A program made the translations under genes and the position numbers. The notes below the pieces were generated by a model. The model was not told the DNA's origin, ran no database searches, and saw nothing but the letters and a program-made list of their open reading frames with translations. Shown piece after piece: positions 8,927 to 16,823 of a stretch of DNA of 64,000 bases. Positions within the stretch are counted from its first letter, which is position 1, and each line of letters starts with the position of its first letter. Origin of the DNA: Palsa-504 sp963744575 (GTDB lineage: Bacteria; Actinomycetota; Actinomycetes; Streptosporangiales; Streptosporangiaceae); the NCBI GenBank assembly GCA_963744575.1, contig CAVUUF010000008.1, positions 124,001 through 188,000 on the forward strand, read 5' to 3'.

Positions 8927-9477
8927 GCAGCCCTCAGGCCCTGGTGAGCTATCAGGGACGCTACGCGGGCTCGGTGTCGCGGTTCACGGCCTACGCCATC
9001 GACCTGGCCGTGAGCAGCGCCGTGTTCTCCCTCGCCTTGGCGGGCATCTCCTACATCGCACGCGTGGTGACCGGCCGTGACATCAGCTGGAACCGGTCCG
9101 ACATCCTCGTGGCGATCCTCTTCGTCGCGTGGCAGTTCGCGTACTTCGGCTACTCGTGGGCGGTGAGCGGCCGGACCTTCGGCATGGCCGTACTCGGCAT
9201 CCGCGTCGTCCGGGCTGACGGCACCGCCGTGGAGCCGCGGCAGGGCGTCGTGCGCGCGCTGGTCTTCCCGCTCAGCTTTCTCCTTTTCGGCCTGGGGTTC
9301 CTCGGCATCCTCGTGCAGCGTGAGCACCGCGCCCTGCACGACCTCATCGCCGGCACCGCGGTCATCTACGCCTGGGATGCGCGCGCCGCCCGGCTCCGCT
9401 TCCTGGCCCGCCAGGCCGAACTCGTCCCGGCCAGCAGCCCGCCGCCGGTCGCCACCACCCCCGACCCGGCCAGCTAA
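8923..9477 (+). CDS. RDD-family integral membrane protein
   Basis: 184 residues. RFTAYAIDLAVSS near the N-terminus carries the Arg and Asp that name the RDD family. Three hydrophobic segments follow (about residues 28-48, 64-85 and 110-132), with FGMAVLGIRVVRADG and REHRALHDLIAGTAVIYA, the latter holding the second conserved Asp. It is translationally coupled to the repeat protein through ATGA. RDD proteins are poorly understood; some are linked to ion transport or stress. Confidence 0.88.
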   Translation: MSSPQALVSYQGRYAGSVSRFTAYAIDLAVSSAVFSLALAGISYIARVVTGRDISWNRSDILVAILFVAWQFAYFGYSWAVSGRTFGMAVLGIRVVRADGTAVEPRQGVVRALVFPLSFLLFGLGFLGILVQREHRALHDLIAGTAVIYAWDARAARLRFLARQAELVPASSPPPVATTPDPAS

Positions 9478-9662
9478 GCCCGCGACTTTCCCGGCCGCGC
9501 CGTCCTGCCGGGTTGCGCGCCATCGGGACCATCCGGCCCTGATGGCCAGTCCGATGGCGGCGGAAGGGAAGGCTGCAGCCGCGGACGGGCCAGCCCCGGA
9601 CGGTGCCCGAACCCCGCAGCCAGCCGGTCCGCGGCCGCGATCAGGCACCGTCCGGGCGTGCG

Positions 9663-9734
9663 TTACCTGCGGCGCGAGACGCGCCGCGCCGTCCGTCGCG
9701 ACGTGCGGCGGGCGACCCTGCGAGCTCCGAACAT
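9663..9734 (-). CDS. 23-residue arginine-rich micropeptide
   Basis: A 24-codon frame encodes MFGARRVARRTSRRTARRVS followed by three arginines. It has an excellent AAGGAGG ribosome binding site seven bases before the ATG and lies 17 bases after the stop of the DUF6325-like gene, so it is probably the last cistron of that transcript. More than 40 percent of residues are Arg. It is too short for homology by eye. A nucleic-acid- or membrane-binding peptide is a guess; the spacing and ribosome site are the main evidence. Confidence 0.5.
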   Translation of the reverse strand: MFGARRVARRTSRRTARRVSRRR

Positions 9735-9751
9735 CTCGATCCTCCTTGCTG

Positions 9752-10297
9752 TTACTTGGCCGCGCCGGCCGTCTCCATGGCGTGCAGTTCCCTGGCTTCC
9801 TCGCCCGTCATGAGCCCGATCCCGACCAGGTCGAGCGGGCTGATGAAGCCGTCGCTGATGCGGAAGCCGCCCGCCCGGGCGATGGCGTCCCGCAGCGGCA
9901 CGGCCCAGTGGTGCTCGAGCAGGATGAGCGCGGCCGCGGAGTCGTTGGGGATGTCCTCGAGCACGTCCCACTCGTCGACGTCACCGAAGACGTTGACGCC
10001 CTCTTCCGCCGCCAACTCGCCCCCGGCCTCCGCGCCGGCGATCGCGCCCTCTTCCCCCTCGATGCCGAGGCCGATGAGCGCGCCGATCTTGGTGCCGAGC
10101 TCGATGGCTTCATCCTGAGTCAGGTTGCTGAGATGCTCGACCTCGAGTTCGCCTTCCGCATCCTTGTAGACGGCCAGCGCGTCGATGACGCGTACCGTGT
10201 CGCTTGCCCGCAGCCGTTCCAGTTCGGCAATGACCTCACCGTGAAAGTGCGGGTGGTTGAACCCGAGCACGATGAGCTGTACCGGTCCGATTGCCAT
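9752..10297 (-). CDS. DUF6325/DUF1269-like stress-associated protein
   Basis: 181 residues, starting MAIGPVQLIVLGFNHPHFHG at an ATG with AAGGAGAG upstream. An N-terminal ferredoxin-like part (VIAELERLRASDTVRVIDAL) is followed by a glycine-rich hydrophobic hairpin (IGALIGLGIEGEEGA) and a C-terminal part with HHWAVPLRDAI. This order is typical of the DUF6325 and DUF1269 relatives common in actinobacteria. Function unknown. The neighbouring HdeD-type and small membrane genes on the same strand suggest a stress module. Confidence 0.7.
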   Translation of the reverse strand: MAIGPVQLIVLGFNHPHFHGEVIAELERLRASDTVRVIDALAVYKDAEGELEVEHLSNLTQDEAIELGTKIGALIGLGIEGEEGAIAGAEAGGELAAEEGVNVFGDVDEWDVLEDIPNDSAAALILLEHHWAVPLRDAIARAGGFRISDGFISPLDLVGIGLMTGEEARELHAMETAGAAK

Positions 10298-10391
10298 GTC
10301 ACATCTCTCCTTTGTCCCTGGACCGTGTCCAAGTCCAGTCCTCGCCGGGCGGTCCCGGGATCCTCCGTGAGGGGTGACACACCGCCTCCGG

Positions 10392-11003
10392 TTATAGCGC
10401 CGTGGCTTCCTCATCGGCCCGCGGTGCCATCGTGACCTGGGACTTGCTGATGGCGCGCCGCAGCGTGAAGGCGGCGATGATCTCGAGCAGGCCCAGGACG
10501 ATGAACCAGATCCCGACCAGGACGGCGAGCGCCGTGACCGACTCCACTGGCACGGCCGCGACCACGATCCCGGCGATCAGGCTGATGAATCCGAACGCGA
10601 TCCACCAGCCGCGTCCCTCGCCGGGGCGTCCGGCGAAGCCCGCCGCTATCGCGGACAGCCCTTCGACGATCCAGCTGATGCCGACCACCAGGCCGATGAG
10701 CGCCACGGTGAGGTGCAGGTGGCGGATCAGCACTACCCCGACTACCACGAGCAGCAGACCGGAGATGGCCAGCCATATCCGGTGCGCCTCGCCGATGCCG
10801 AATACCCGGACCAGATGGAAGATCCCGGAGATGATCAGGAGCAGGCCGATCAGGACGGCGATGACGTTGAGCGAGGTGCTCGGGTGGAAGCTCACGATCA
10901 GCCCCAGTATCAACGTGATGACGCCGAGGAACAGTGTCGCCTGCCATGACCTGGCCAGGGCGAAAGCCGCGGGCAGCCCGGCGTCAGCTTCGTCAAGTTC
11001 CAT
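10392..11003 (-). CDS. HdeD-family (DUF308) membrane protein
   Basis: 203 residues with six hydrophobic helices in three pairs, beginning SWQATLFLGVITLILGLIVS and ending ALAVLVGIWFIVLGLLEIIAAF. Repeated DUF308 hairpins of this kind define the HdeD group, named after an acid-resistance protein of E. coli. ATG at 11,003 is chosen because upstream sequence reads into the next small gene. It lies between a 56-residue membrane protein gene and the DUF6325-like gene, all on the minus strand. Confidence 0.85.
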   Translation of the reverse strand: MELDEADAGLPAAFALARSWQATLFLGVITLILGLIVSFHPSTSLNVIAVLIGLLLIISGIFHLVRVFGIGEAHRIWLAISGLLLVVVGVVLIRHLHLTVALIGLVVGISWIVEGLSAIAAGFAGRPGEGRGWWIAFGFISLIAGIVVAAVPVESVTALAVLVGIWFIVLGLLEIIAAFTLRRAISKSQVTMAPRADEEATAL

Positions 11004-11017
11004 GTACGCGCCCTTCC

Positions 11018-11188
11018 CTAGCGATAGCGCCTGCCGGGCAAGATGGCTCCGACTATCCACAGCACCGGGAAGATGAAGCCGATAAGCCCGAGAACCCAGT
11101 GGCCTTTGCGGAAACTGAGGACGGCAAGCGTGAACAGCAGGACCACGTAGATGATCCCGAGCGTGGTGAACCAGGCAGTTCCGGACAT
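11018..11188 (-). CDS. 56-residue two-helix membrane protein
   Basis: A 57-codon frame starts MSGTAWFTTLGIIYVVLLFT and contains a second hydrophobic stretch (VLGLIGFIFPVLWIVGAI) before a basic end (GRRYR). GGAGGCGG precedes the ATG, and the stop lies 14 bases before the HdeD start, so both are probably co-transcribed. The charged loop FRKGHW between the helices is typical of small actinobacterial membrane proteins. No function is known. Confidence 0.65.
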   Translation of the reverse strand: MSGTAWFTTLGIIYVVLLFTLAVLSFRKGHWVLGLIGFIFPVLWIVGAILPGRRYR

Positions 11189-11382
11189 GATCCGCCTCCG
11201 TTTTCATCCGGACGTGGCCAGCATGACTGCGCCGGTGACCGCGCGCCTCACCCGGCCGGGATGATCCAGCCGTATCAGCGCGGTCCGATGATCGGTTCGT
11301 TGCGCTTGGCAAGGGTGATTTGCGGCCTGTGACGGCGACGAGGCTTCCATCTTCGGCGCGGCCGAATTATGGTGGCCAGTGC

Positions 11383-11532
11383 GTCACCTTTCCAGGGCGC
11401 GGCCTGGCGCGTGGCCTGCACGCCGTGCTGGACCGGGTGCGTGCCCTCGGCCTGGAACTCGTCGAGATCAAGCAGGTGCCGCCCCGGCCGTCGGGCGGAT
11501 CCTATTCGCGGGGCGAGAAGGTCACAAACTGA
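11383..11532 (+). pseudogene. Fragment related to the small protein at 3,228
   Basis: The frame reads LARGLHAVLDRVRALGLELVEIKQVPP before a short tail. It resembles the C-terminal half of the protein at 3,228-3,467 (LKGLLARLETYGVEVIEVRR). No matching N-terminal half or convincing start can be found upstream, so it is probably a decayed copy. Confidence 0.4.
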
Positions 11533-11623
11533 AGCCGCTGATGCCGTCGTGCCGCCATCGGCCGGGCCGCCTCACTCTCGCGGGGTGACGACGCGGGCCG
11601 CTCCGGATCGTTATGGTCGCACA

Positions 11624-12385
11624 ATGATCAGGAAGCTCGCGGTTGAGTTCCTCGGCACGGCGATCCTGGTGTTCTTCGCCGTCGGCGTGGCCACGCTGAT
11701 GTTCGGCTTCAAGTTCGCCGGCACCAGCGTCGCGGCCGGGGTGGTGGCCACCGCGCTGGCGTTCGGCCTGACCCTGCTGGCGCTGGTGTACTTCATCGGG
11801 CCGATATCCGGCAGCCACGTCAACCCGGCGATCACGGTCGGGGCCCTGCTCACCGGCCGCATCGCGCTGGCCGATGCGGTCGGCTACTGGATCGCCCAGT
11901 TCGCCGGCGGGATCGTCGGCGCGCTGGTGCTGTGGGGCACGTTCAGTACCTCGCCCCTCTACCACCGCAGCATCACCGGCCTGGGCGCCGACGGTTATGG
12001 CAGCCTGTCGGACATTGACATCGGCGTGGGCGGGGCGTTCCTCTTCGAGGTCATCATGACCGCCCTGTTCGTGTTCATCGTGCTGCGGGTGACCTCGGCC
12101 ACCGCCGACGCGCCCACTGCGGCCATCGCCATCGGGCTGACCCTGACCGTGGTCCACCTCGTCGGCATCCCGGTCACCGGCACGTCGGTGAACCCGGCCC
12201 GCAGCCTGGGCCCGGCCCTGGTCGTCGGCGGCACTGCCCTCAGCCAGGTGTGGCTGTTCATCGTGGCACCGCTGATCGGGGGCGTGCTCGCGGCCGGCCT
12301 GCACCGGCTGCTCTACCGGGAGGAAGACATCAGCCTGGCCGCCGAGGCGCAGCAACCCCCCGAGACCGACCGCGCCGCGCCGTAA
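11624..12385 (+). CDS. Aquaporin / MIP-family channel
   Basis: 253 residues with six membrane helices and both half-helix NPA motifs, SHVNPAITV and TSVNPARSL. The Arg directly after the second NPA is the selectivity-filter Arg. The residue after that NPA-R is Ser, not the Asp usual in glycerol facilitators, which favours a water or small-solute aquaporin over a GlpF-type glycerol channel. ATG at 11,624 opens MIRKLAVEFLGTAILVFFAV. It stands alone, with no glycerol genes nearby. Confidence 0.93.
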   Translation: MIRKLAVEFLGTAILVFFAVGVATLMFGFKFAGTSVAAGVVATALAFGLTLLALVYFIGPISGSHVNPAITVGALLTGRIALADAVGYWIAQFAGGIVGALVLWGTFSTSPLYHRSITGLGADGYGSLSDIDIGVGGAFLFEVIMTALFVFIVLRVTSATADAPTAAIAIGLTLTVVHLVGIPVTGTSVNPARSLGPALVVGGTALSQVWLFIVAPLIGGVLAAGLHRLLYREEDISLAAEAQQPPETDRAAP

Positions 12386-12440
12386 CCACGCCGTCGCCGG
12401 CGCCGAAACCGGTCATCCATCGAAGGTGCCGCGCCGGGCC

Positions 12441-12570
12441 TCAGTCGCGCATGAAGGCCATCCGCTTGTACTGGCCGGCCTGAGCCCACCACAGCTGGAT
12501 GAGCTCCTGCAGCTTCTCCGGTTCGGTCTCAGTGAGGTCATGGCACTCGAGTGAGGAGAACTGCGCGGCC
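12441..12570 (-). pseudogene. Arylsulfatase C-terminal remnant
   Basis: The minus strand reads SSLECHDLTETEPEKLQELI and then QLWWAQAGQYKRMAF before a stop at 12,441. HDL-x(4)-PEKL-x-ELI-x-LWW-x-EAG is the characteristic C-terminal segment of bacterial arylsulfatases. Upstream (above 12,570) the frame dissolves into GC-rich tandem repeats, so the catalytic part is gone. Confidence 0.6.
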
Positions 12571-12622
12571 CGGCCGGTGCCGCCTGGGTCAGCTGCCGGC
12601 CGGTGCCGCCTGGGTCAGCTGC
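12571..12622. repeat. 26-base tandem duplication
   Basis: Two perfect 26-base copies (12,571-12,596 and 12,597-12,622) beginning CGGCCGGTGCCGCCTGGGTC, followed by a partial third copy. They border the arylsulfatase remnant and probably mark slippage or a rearrangement scar in non-coding DNA. Confidence 0.7.
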
Positions 12623-12912
12623 CGGGCGGTGCCGCGGTACCACCGGTCGCCGTGCCCGTCCCCGCCCGCCCCTCCGCCGGCCGGCGGGCGCTGACTCGCC
12701 CGTCCGGGTCGCGTACCGGGAGCTGAGCACGGGGGGGCGCCAGGCGGGGCGCCCTCGTCGGCCAGTACCGCGGCAAGCTCGTCAGGCGGGGTGACCAGCC
12801 GCTCGTCACGAGCCGATCCCGCCCGGCAAGATCCACCCGCCTAGCCCAACCCGCCGCGATGACACCCCGGTGGAGACCATGTGTGGTTCGTGTGGAGGAC
12901 GAACCGCGAGCG

Positions 12913-14547
12913 TCAGCCGATGGCGGCGGCGATGATCTCGCGGGCCTGCTCCTGGATGGCGGCCAGGTGCTCGGGGCCACGGAAGGACTCGGCGTACAGC
13001 TTGTAGACGTCCTCGGTGCCGGACGGGCGGGCGGCGAACCAGCCGGACGCGGTGACCACCTTGAGCCCGCCGATCGGGGCGCCGTTGCCCGGGGCGGTGG
13101 TCAGCGCCGCGGTGATCTCCTCGCCGGCCAGCTCGTGGGCCGACACCTGCGACGGTGACAGGCGGGCCAGCGACGCCTTCTGCTTCCGGGTGGCGGGGGA
13201 GTCGATGCGCGCGTAGGCCGGGTCCCCGTGCCGCGAGGTCAGGCCGCGGTACAGCGCCGACGGCGACTGCCCGGTCACCGCGGTGATTTCCGAGGCGAGC
13301 AGGGCCAGGATGATCCCGTCCTTGTCCGTGGTCCAGACCGAACCGTCGCGCTGCAGGAACGACGCCCCGGCGCTCTCCTCGCCGCCGAACGCCACCGAAC
13401 CATCCAGCAGCCCCGGCACGAACCACTTGAACCCGACCGGGACCTCGAGCAGCCGCCGGCCCAGGCCCTCCGTCACCCGGTCGATCATCGAGGAGCTGAC
13501 CAGGGTCTTGCCGACCTCGGCCGCGGACGGCCAGCCGTCCCGGTGCCGGTACAGGTAGTCGATGGCCACCGCGAGATAGTGGTTGGGGTTCATCAGCCCG
13601 CCGTCCGGCGTCACGATGCCGTGCCGGTCGGCGTCGGTGTCGTTCCCGGTCGCGATGGTGAACTCGTGCTGGCGGCGGATCAGGCTGGCCATGGCGGACG
13701 GCGACGAGCAGTCCATCCGGATCTTGCCGTCCCAGTCCAGCGTCATGAACCGGAACGTGGGGTCGACCAGGGGGTTGACCACGGTCAGGTCCAGGCCGTA
13801 GCGGTCGCCGATCTCGCCCCAGTAGGCCACGCTGGCCCCGCCGAGCGGATCGGCGCCGATGCTGACCCCGGACGCGCTGACCGCGGCCAGGTCCACGACC
13901 TGCCCCAGCGCCGACACGTAGGCGTCGAGGAAGTCGAACTTGCCGGTGGTGTCGGCCGCCAAGGCCGCGGCGTAGGAGACCCGGCGGACGCCCTTGAGCC
14001 CGTCCGCGAGCAGCTCGTTGGCCCGGTCCTGAATCTGCCTGGTGATGTCGGTGCCGGCCGGCCCGCCGTCCGGCGGGTTGTACTTGAACCCGCCGTCCGG
14101 TGGCGGGTTGTGCGACGGGGTGATCACGATGCCGTCGGCCCGCGGTCCCGGGGAGCTGTTCTGTGCCAGGATCGCGCGGGACACCGCGGGCGTCGGCGTG
14201 TACCCGCCCCGGGTGTCGAGCATCACGAGCACGCCGTTGGCCGCGACCACCTCCAGCGCGCTGACCTGCGCCGGCTCGGACAGTGCGTGCGTGTCGGCGC
14301 CCAGGTACAGCGGCCCGTCGATGCCCTGGGCCGCCCGGTACTCGCAGATCGCCTGGGTGGTGGCCAGGATGTGGTCCTCGTTGAACGTCGCGGTGAACGC
14401 CGACCCCCGGTGCCCCGAGGTGCCGAACGACACCCGCTGCGCGGCATCGCCGGGGTCGGGGTGCACCGCGTAGTAGGCGGTCACCAGCTTGGCCACGTCC
14501 ACGAGGTCTTCGGCGGCAGCGGGCTGTCCCGCACGCGGGTCTGTCAT
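12913..14547 (-). CDS. pgm: Phosphoglucomutase (alpha-D-glucose-phosphate-specific)
   Basis: 544 residues with the four-domain alpha-D-phosphohexomutase layout. FGTSGHRGSAF lies near the N-terminus, the active-site serine loop is VITPSHNPPPDGGFKYNPP, the metal-binding loop is TGNDTDADRHGIV, the sugar-binding loop is FGGEESAGASFL, and the phosphate-binding loop is ARPSGTEDVYKLY near the C-terminus. It interconverts glucose-1-phosphate and glucose-6-phosphate, linking glycogen/trehalose metabolism to glycolysis. ATG at 14,547 follows AGGA; the open frame continues upstream but without homology. Confidence 0.96.
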   Translation of the reverse strand: MTDPRAGQPAAAEDLVDVAKLVTAYYAVHPDPGDAAQRVSFGTSGHRGSAFTATFNEDHILATTQAICEYRAAQGIDGPLYLGADTHALSEPAQVSALEVVAANGVLVMLDTRGGYTPTPAVSRAILAQNSSPGPRADGIVITPSHNPPPDGGFKYNPPDGGPAGTDITRQIQDRANELLADGLKGVRRVSYAAALAADTTGKFDFLDAYVSALGQVVDLAAVSASGVSIGADPLGGASVAYWGEIGDRYGLDLTVVNPLVDPTFRFMTLDWDGKIRMDCSSPSAMASLIRRQHEFTIATGNDTDADRHGIVTPDGGLMNPNHYLAVAIDYLYRHRDGWPSAAEVGKTLVSSSMIDRVTEGLGRRLLEVPVGFKWFVPGLLDGSVAFGGEESAGASFLQRDGSVWTTDKDGIILALLASEITAVTGQSPSALYRGLTSRHGDPAYARIDSPATRKQKASLARLSPSQVSAHELAGEEITAALTTAPGNGAPIGGLKVVTASGWFAARPSGTEDVYKLYAESFRGPEHLAAIQEQAREIIAAAIG

Positions 14548-14596
14548 GCCGTCATCCTGACATGCCCGCCGCCGCTGGTCACCGCCGGCGGGGCGG

Positions 14597-14635
14597 ACAC
14601 CGGGCCCGTTCGGGATTTCCATACCGAACGGGCCT
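14597..14635. repeat. Dispersed palindromic element, full copy
   Basis: GGCCCGTTCGG and CCGAACGGGCC form an 11-base-pair stem around a 10-base loop. The left arm with its flank (GACACC, then GGCCCGTTCGGGAT) recurs near 23,251-23,271. The right arm with its flank (TACCGAACGGGC followed by a CGCGTGCCC box) recurs near 20,906-20,932. Thus one complete and two half copies occur in 9 kb. It lies downstream of the LigA gene and could also act as a terminator. Confidence 0.5.
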
Positions 14636-14640
14636 GACGC

Positions 14641-14763
14641 GTGCCCTATGAGACCAAAGACGCCTCGGTGGCGACGGCCGACGGCTGGGGCCTGGCGGCC
14701 AGCCAAGGCCGCGCCGCCGCGGTCGCGAAATGGCGCGCCTGGACCGCGCGGCTGACCGAGTAG
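14641..14763 (+). other. Short unassigned open frame (40 codons)
   Basis: The frame reads VPYETKDASVATADGWGLAA and ends KWRAWTARLTE before TAG. Amino-acid composition looks protein-like, but there is no ribosome binding site and no recognisable family. It may be the 3' end of a lost gene, because the dispersed palindrome abuts its 5' side. Confidence 0.25.
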
Positions 14764-14774
14764 CGGGGTACCCG

Positions 14775-15134
14775 CTAGGTGGCGATGTCGGGGTAGGGGA
14801 GGGTGATGTGGTCCATCGCCCGGGCGTAGGCCAGCTGGTATTCCAGCGGTCCGTGGTCGCGCTCGAACATCGCGATGAACAGGGTCAGGGTCAGGAACGG
14901 ATGGGCGCCCAGGCCGAACAGCGCCACGTGGTCGTGCTCGCGCAGCGCCCGGCGCTCCGGTTCCTCGAACGCGAGCCAGGTCGACTTCTCTCCGGCCGTG
15001 CAGTTGAGCACGGTGTTGGCCATCTCCCGTTCCCACCACTCCACGGTGCCGGCCGGATCGGACCGGTAGCGCTCGACCAGCTCCGGGTCGCGGTCCACCG
15101 TGTACAGGAACTTGTTCAGCAGGTACTTGCTCAC
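14775..15134 (-). CDS. LigA-like small subunit of an extradiol dioxygenase
   Basis: About 119 residues, mostly helical: SKYLLNKFLYTVDRDPELVE, then a WWE-x-EM-x-NTVLN segment and ALREHDHVALFGLGAHPF, matching the LigA alpha subunit fold of protocatechuate 4,5-dioxygenase. It starts with GTG in a GTGA overlap with the LigB gene, so the two subunits are made together. The alpha subunit caps the active site of the LigB subunit. It is the last gene of a four-gene operon. Confidence 0.8.
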   Translation of the reverse strand: MSKYLLNKFLYTVDRDPELVERYRSDPAGTVEWWEREMANTVLNCTAGEKSTWLAFEEPERRALREHDHVALFGLGAHPFLTLTLFIAMFERDHGPLEYQLAYARAMDHITLPYPDIAT

Positions 15135-15997
15135 GAGGACGCCGCTCCCTCCGGGTACCAGGTGAAGTACGCCTCCATGGTGTGGAACAGGTCCAGCGTG
15201 TCGGTGTAGTCGGCCTTCACGCCGTCGCCGGCCGCCCCCATCATCAGCATGAAGTCCATGAACCCGTGGGTGGCGTTGCCCGGGGCGTGCAGGCTCTCCA
15301 GCGTGACCTCGGCCAGGCAGCCGTCGACGTCGCCGTTGGCGATCCAGGCCACCGCCTTGCGGTCGAACTCCGGGTCGGGGCCGTGCGGGCCGAACTGCCG
15401 CGGGCCGCCCAGCTCCAGCGACAGGTGCCCGGTGCCGATGATGGCCACCCGCTTGTCCGACGGCCACGCCTCGACCATCCGCCGCAGCGCCCGGCCAAGC
15501 TCCACGAACCGCGAAGGCCGCGGCAGCGGCGGCGCGAAGATGTTGGTGTAGACCGGCACCACCGGCAGGTCGGCCTGCGGCCGCAGGGTGATGATCGGGC
15601 AGGTCACGGAGTGGTCGATGCGCAGCTCGTTGCTGAAAGCCAGGTCGAACCCGGCGTCCAGGCCCTCGCGCAGCAGGTAGGCGGCCAGGTCCTCCTCGCC
15701 CGCCAGCCGCATCCGCGGCAGGCCGAACTCGCGTTCCTCGTTGTACCAGTTCGCGTCGAAGAACGCCGCCTTGCCTACCAGGAACTGCGGCATGTTGTCC
15801 AGCCACAGCTGGTGGAAGTGATCGCTGCCCACCATGACCAGGACGTCGGGCTCGGCCCGGGTGAGCCTCTGGCGGAACGCCTCGATCTTGGCCACCCACT
15901 CGTCGGCGAAGGGCGGCCGGTCCGCCCCGGTCGAGGTGCTGGCGCGGTAGTAGAACGGGTGATGGGTCGAGGCGATGACCGCGGCGACGGTGGCCAT
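15131..15997 (-). CDS. LigB-like class III extradiol ring-cleavage dioxygenase
   Basis: 288 residues. The N-terminal STHHPFYYRAS holds candidate iron-ligand histidines, VMVGSDHFHQLWLDN matches the LigB core, and GTGHLSLELGG contains the conserved catalytic-region His. These match catalytic beta subunits that open catechol rings with Fe(II) and O2. Its ATG has GGAGGAG upstream and begins 13 bases after the lyase gene. The partner LigA overlaps its stop. The aromatic substrate is not evident. Confidence 0.85.
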   Translation of the reverse strand: MATVAAVIASTHHPFYYRASTSTGADRPPFADEWVAKIEAFRQRLTRAEPDVLVMVGSDHFHQLWLDNMPQFLVGKAAFFDANWYNEEREFGLPRMRLAGEEDLAAYLLREGLDAGFDLAFSNELRIDHSVTCPIITLRPQADLPVVPVYTNIFAPPLPRPSRFVELGRALRRMVEAWPSDKRVAIIGTGHLSLELGGPRQFGPHGPDPEFDRKAVAWIANGDVDGCLAEVTLESLHAPGNATHGFMDFMLMMGAAGDGVKADYTDTLDLFHTMEAYFTWYPEGAASS

Positions 15998-16010
15998 GCG
16001 GCACTCCTCC

Positions 16011-16823
16011 TCAGTCGGCGTGGTCCGAAGGTTCGACGTAGACCGCGTTGCGGTCCACGGTCATGTACATGTCCATGCCGATCGGGCGGCGGCGCTCCTC
16101 GGCGATCTGCCCGAGCAGCCCGGCCGCCCTGGCCAGCAGGGCGAAGCCGCGCAGCAGCTCGACCGGCAGGCCGAGGTCGGCGAGCGCGGCGCCGCAGACG
16201 CCTGCCCCGTTCAGCGGGAGCCTGCGGCCGAGCACCTGCTCGTGCACCCGGCCGATGGCCTCGAACAGCCGCAGGTGCGGGCCGCGCAGCCCCTCCTGCT
16301 CGGCGATCTCGATCAGCACCGGCGTCCGGGGATCGGTCACCTTGTGCACCGGGTGCCCGAGCCCCGGCACGAAGCGCCTGGCCGCCCGGGTCTGACGGAC
16401 CGCCTCGAGCGCGACCGCGTCCCAGCCTTCATCCGAAGACGGCAGCTCGCCCCCCAGGGTCTCCAGCACGTCGTGCAGGTAGCGGCCGCAGTCCTCGGTG
16501 ACGCCAAGGAACCGGGACCCGCCGCCGAGCAGCCCGGCGGCCAGCGCCCCCTGCAGCGAGTCCGGCGCGGACAGGTAGGTGAGCCGCGCGGCGATGGCGG
16601 TCGGGGTGAACCCGTGGTCGGCCAGCGCCACCAGCACGGCCTCGAACACCCGGGTCTCGGACGGCGTGGGCCGGCGCAGCGTGACCAGCCAGAAGGCGAG
16701 CTCGCCGAAACTGACCTTCCCCATCAGGTCCGCGGTCAGGTCCTGGCCGAGCAGCCTGATCTGGTCGGCCGACGAGGTGCCGAGCGAGGTGGGGAAGGAC
16801 TGCCCACCGGGGCCCTCGCTCAT
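16011..16823 (-). CDS. Citryl-CoA-lyase-like member of the citrate synthase superfamily
   Basis: 270 residues resembling the C-terminal citrate-synthase fold. RFVPGLGHPVHKVTDPRTP contains the active-site His of the GxGHPxY-type loop, and LPLNGAGVCGAALADLGLP follows. The protein lacks the large N-terminal domain of true citrate synthases, as citryl-CoA lyases do. It would cleave a citryl-CoA-like thioester into an acyl-CoA and an oxoacid. Its ATG overlaps the stop of the CoA transferase gene (ATGA), and LigB follows 13 bases later, placing it inside an aromatic-catabolic operon. Confidence 0.8.
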   Translation of the reverse strand: MSEGPGGQSFPTSLGTSSADQIRLLGQDLTADLMGKVSFGELAFWLVTLRRPTPSETRVFEAVLVALADHGFTPTAIAARLTYLSAPDSLQGALAAGLLGGGSRFLGVTEDCGRYLHDVLETLGGELPSSDEGWDAVALEAVRQTRAARRFVPGLGHPVHKVTDPRTPVLIEIAEQEGLRGPHLRLFEAIGRVHEQVLGRRLPLNGAGVCGAALADLGLPVELLRGFALLARAAGLLGQIAEERRRPIGMDMYMTVDRNAVYVEPSDHAD

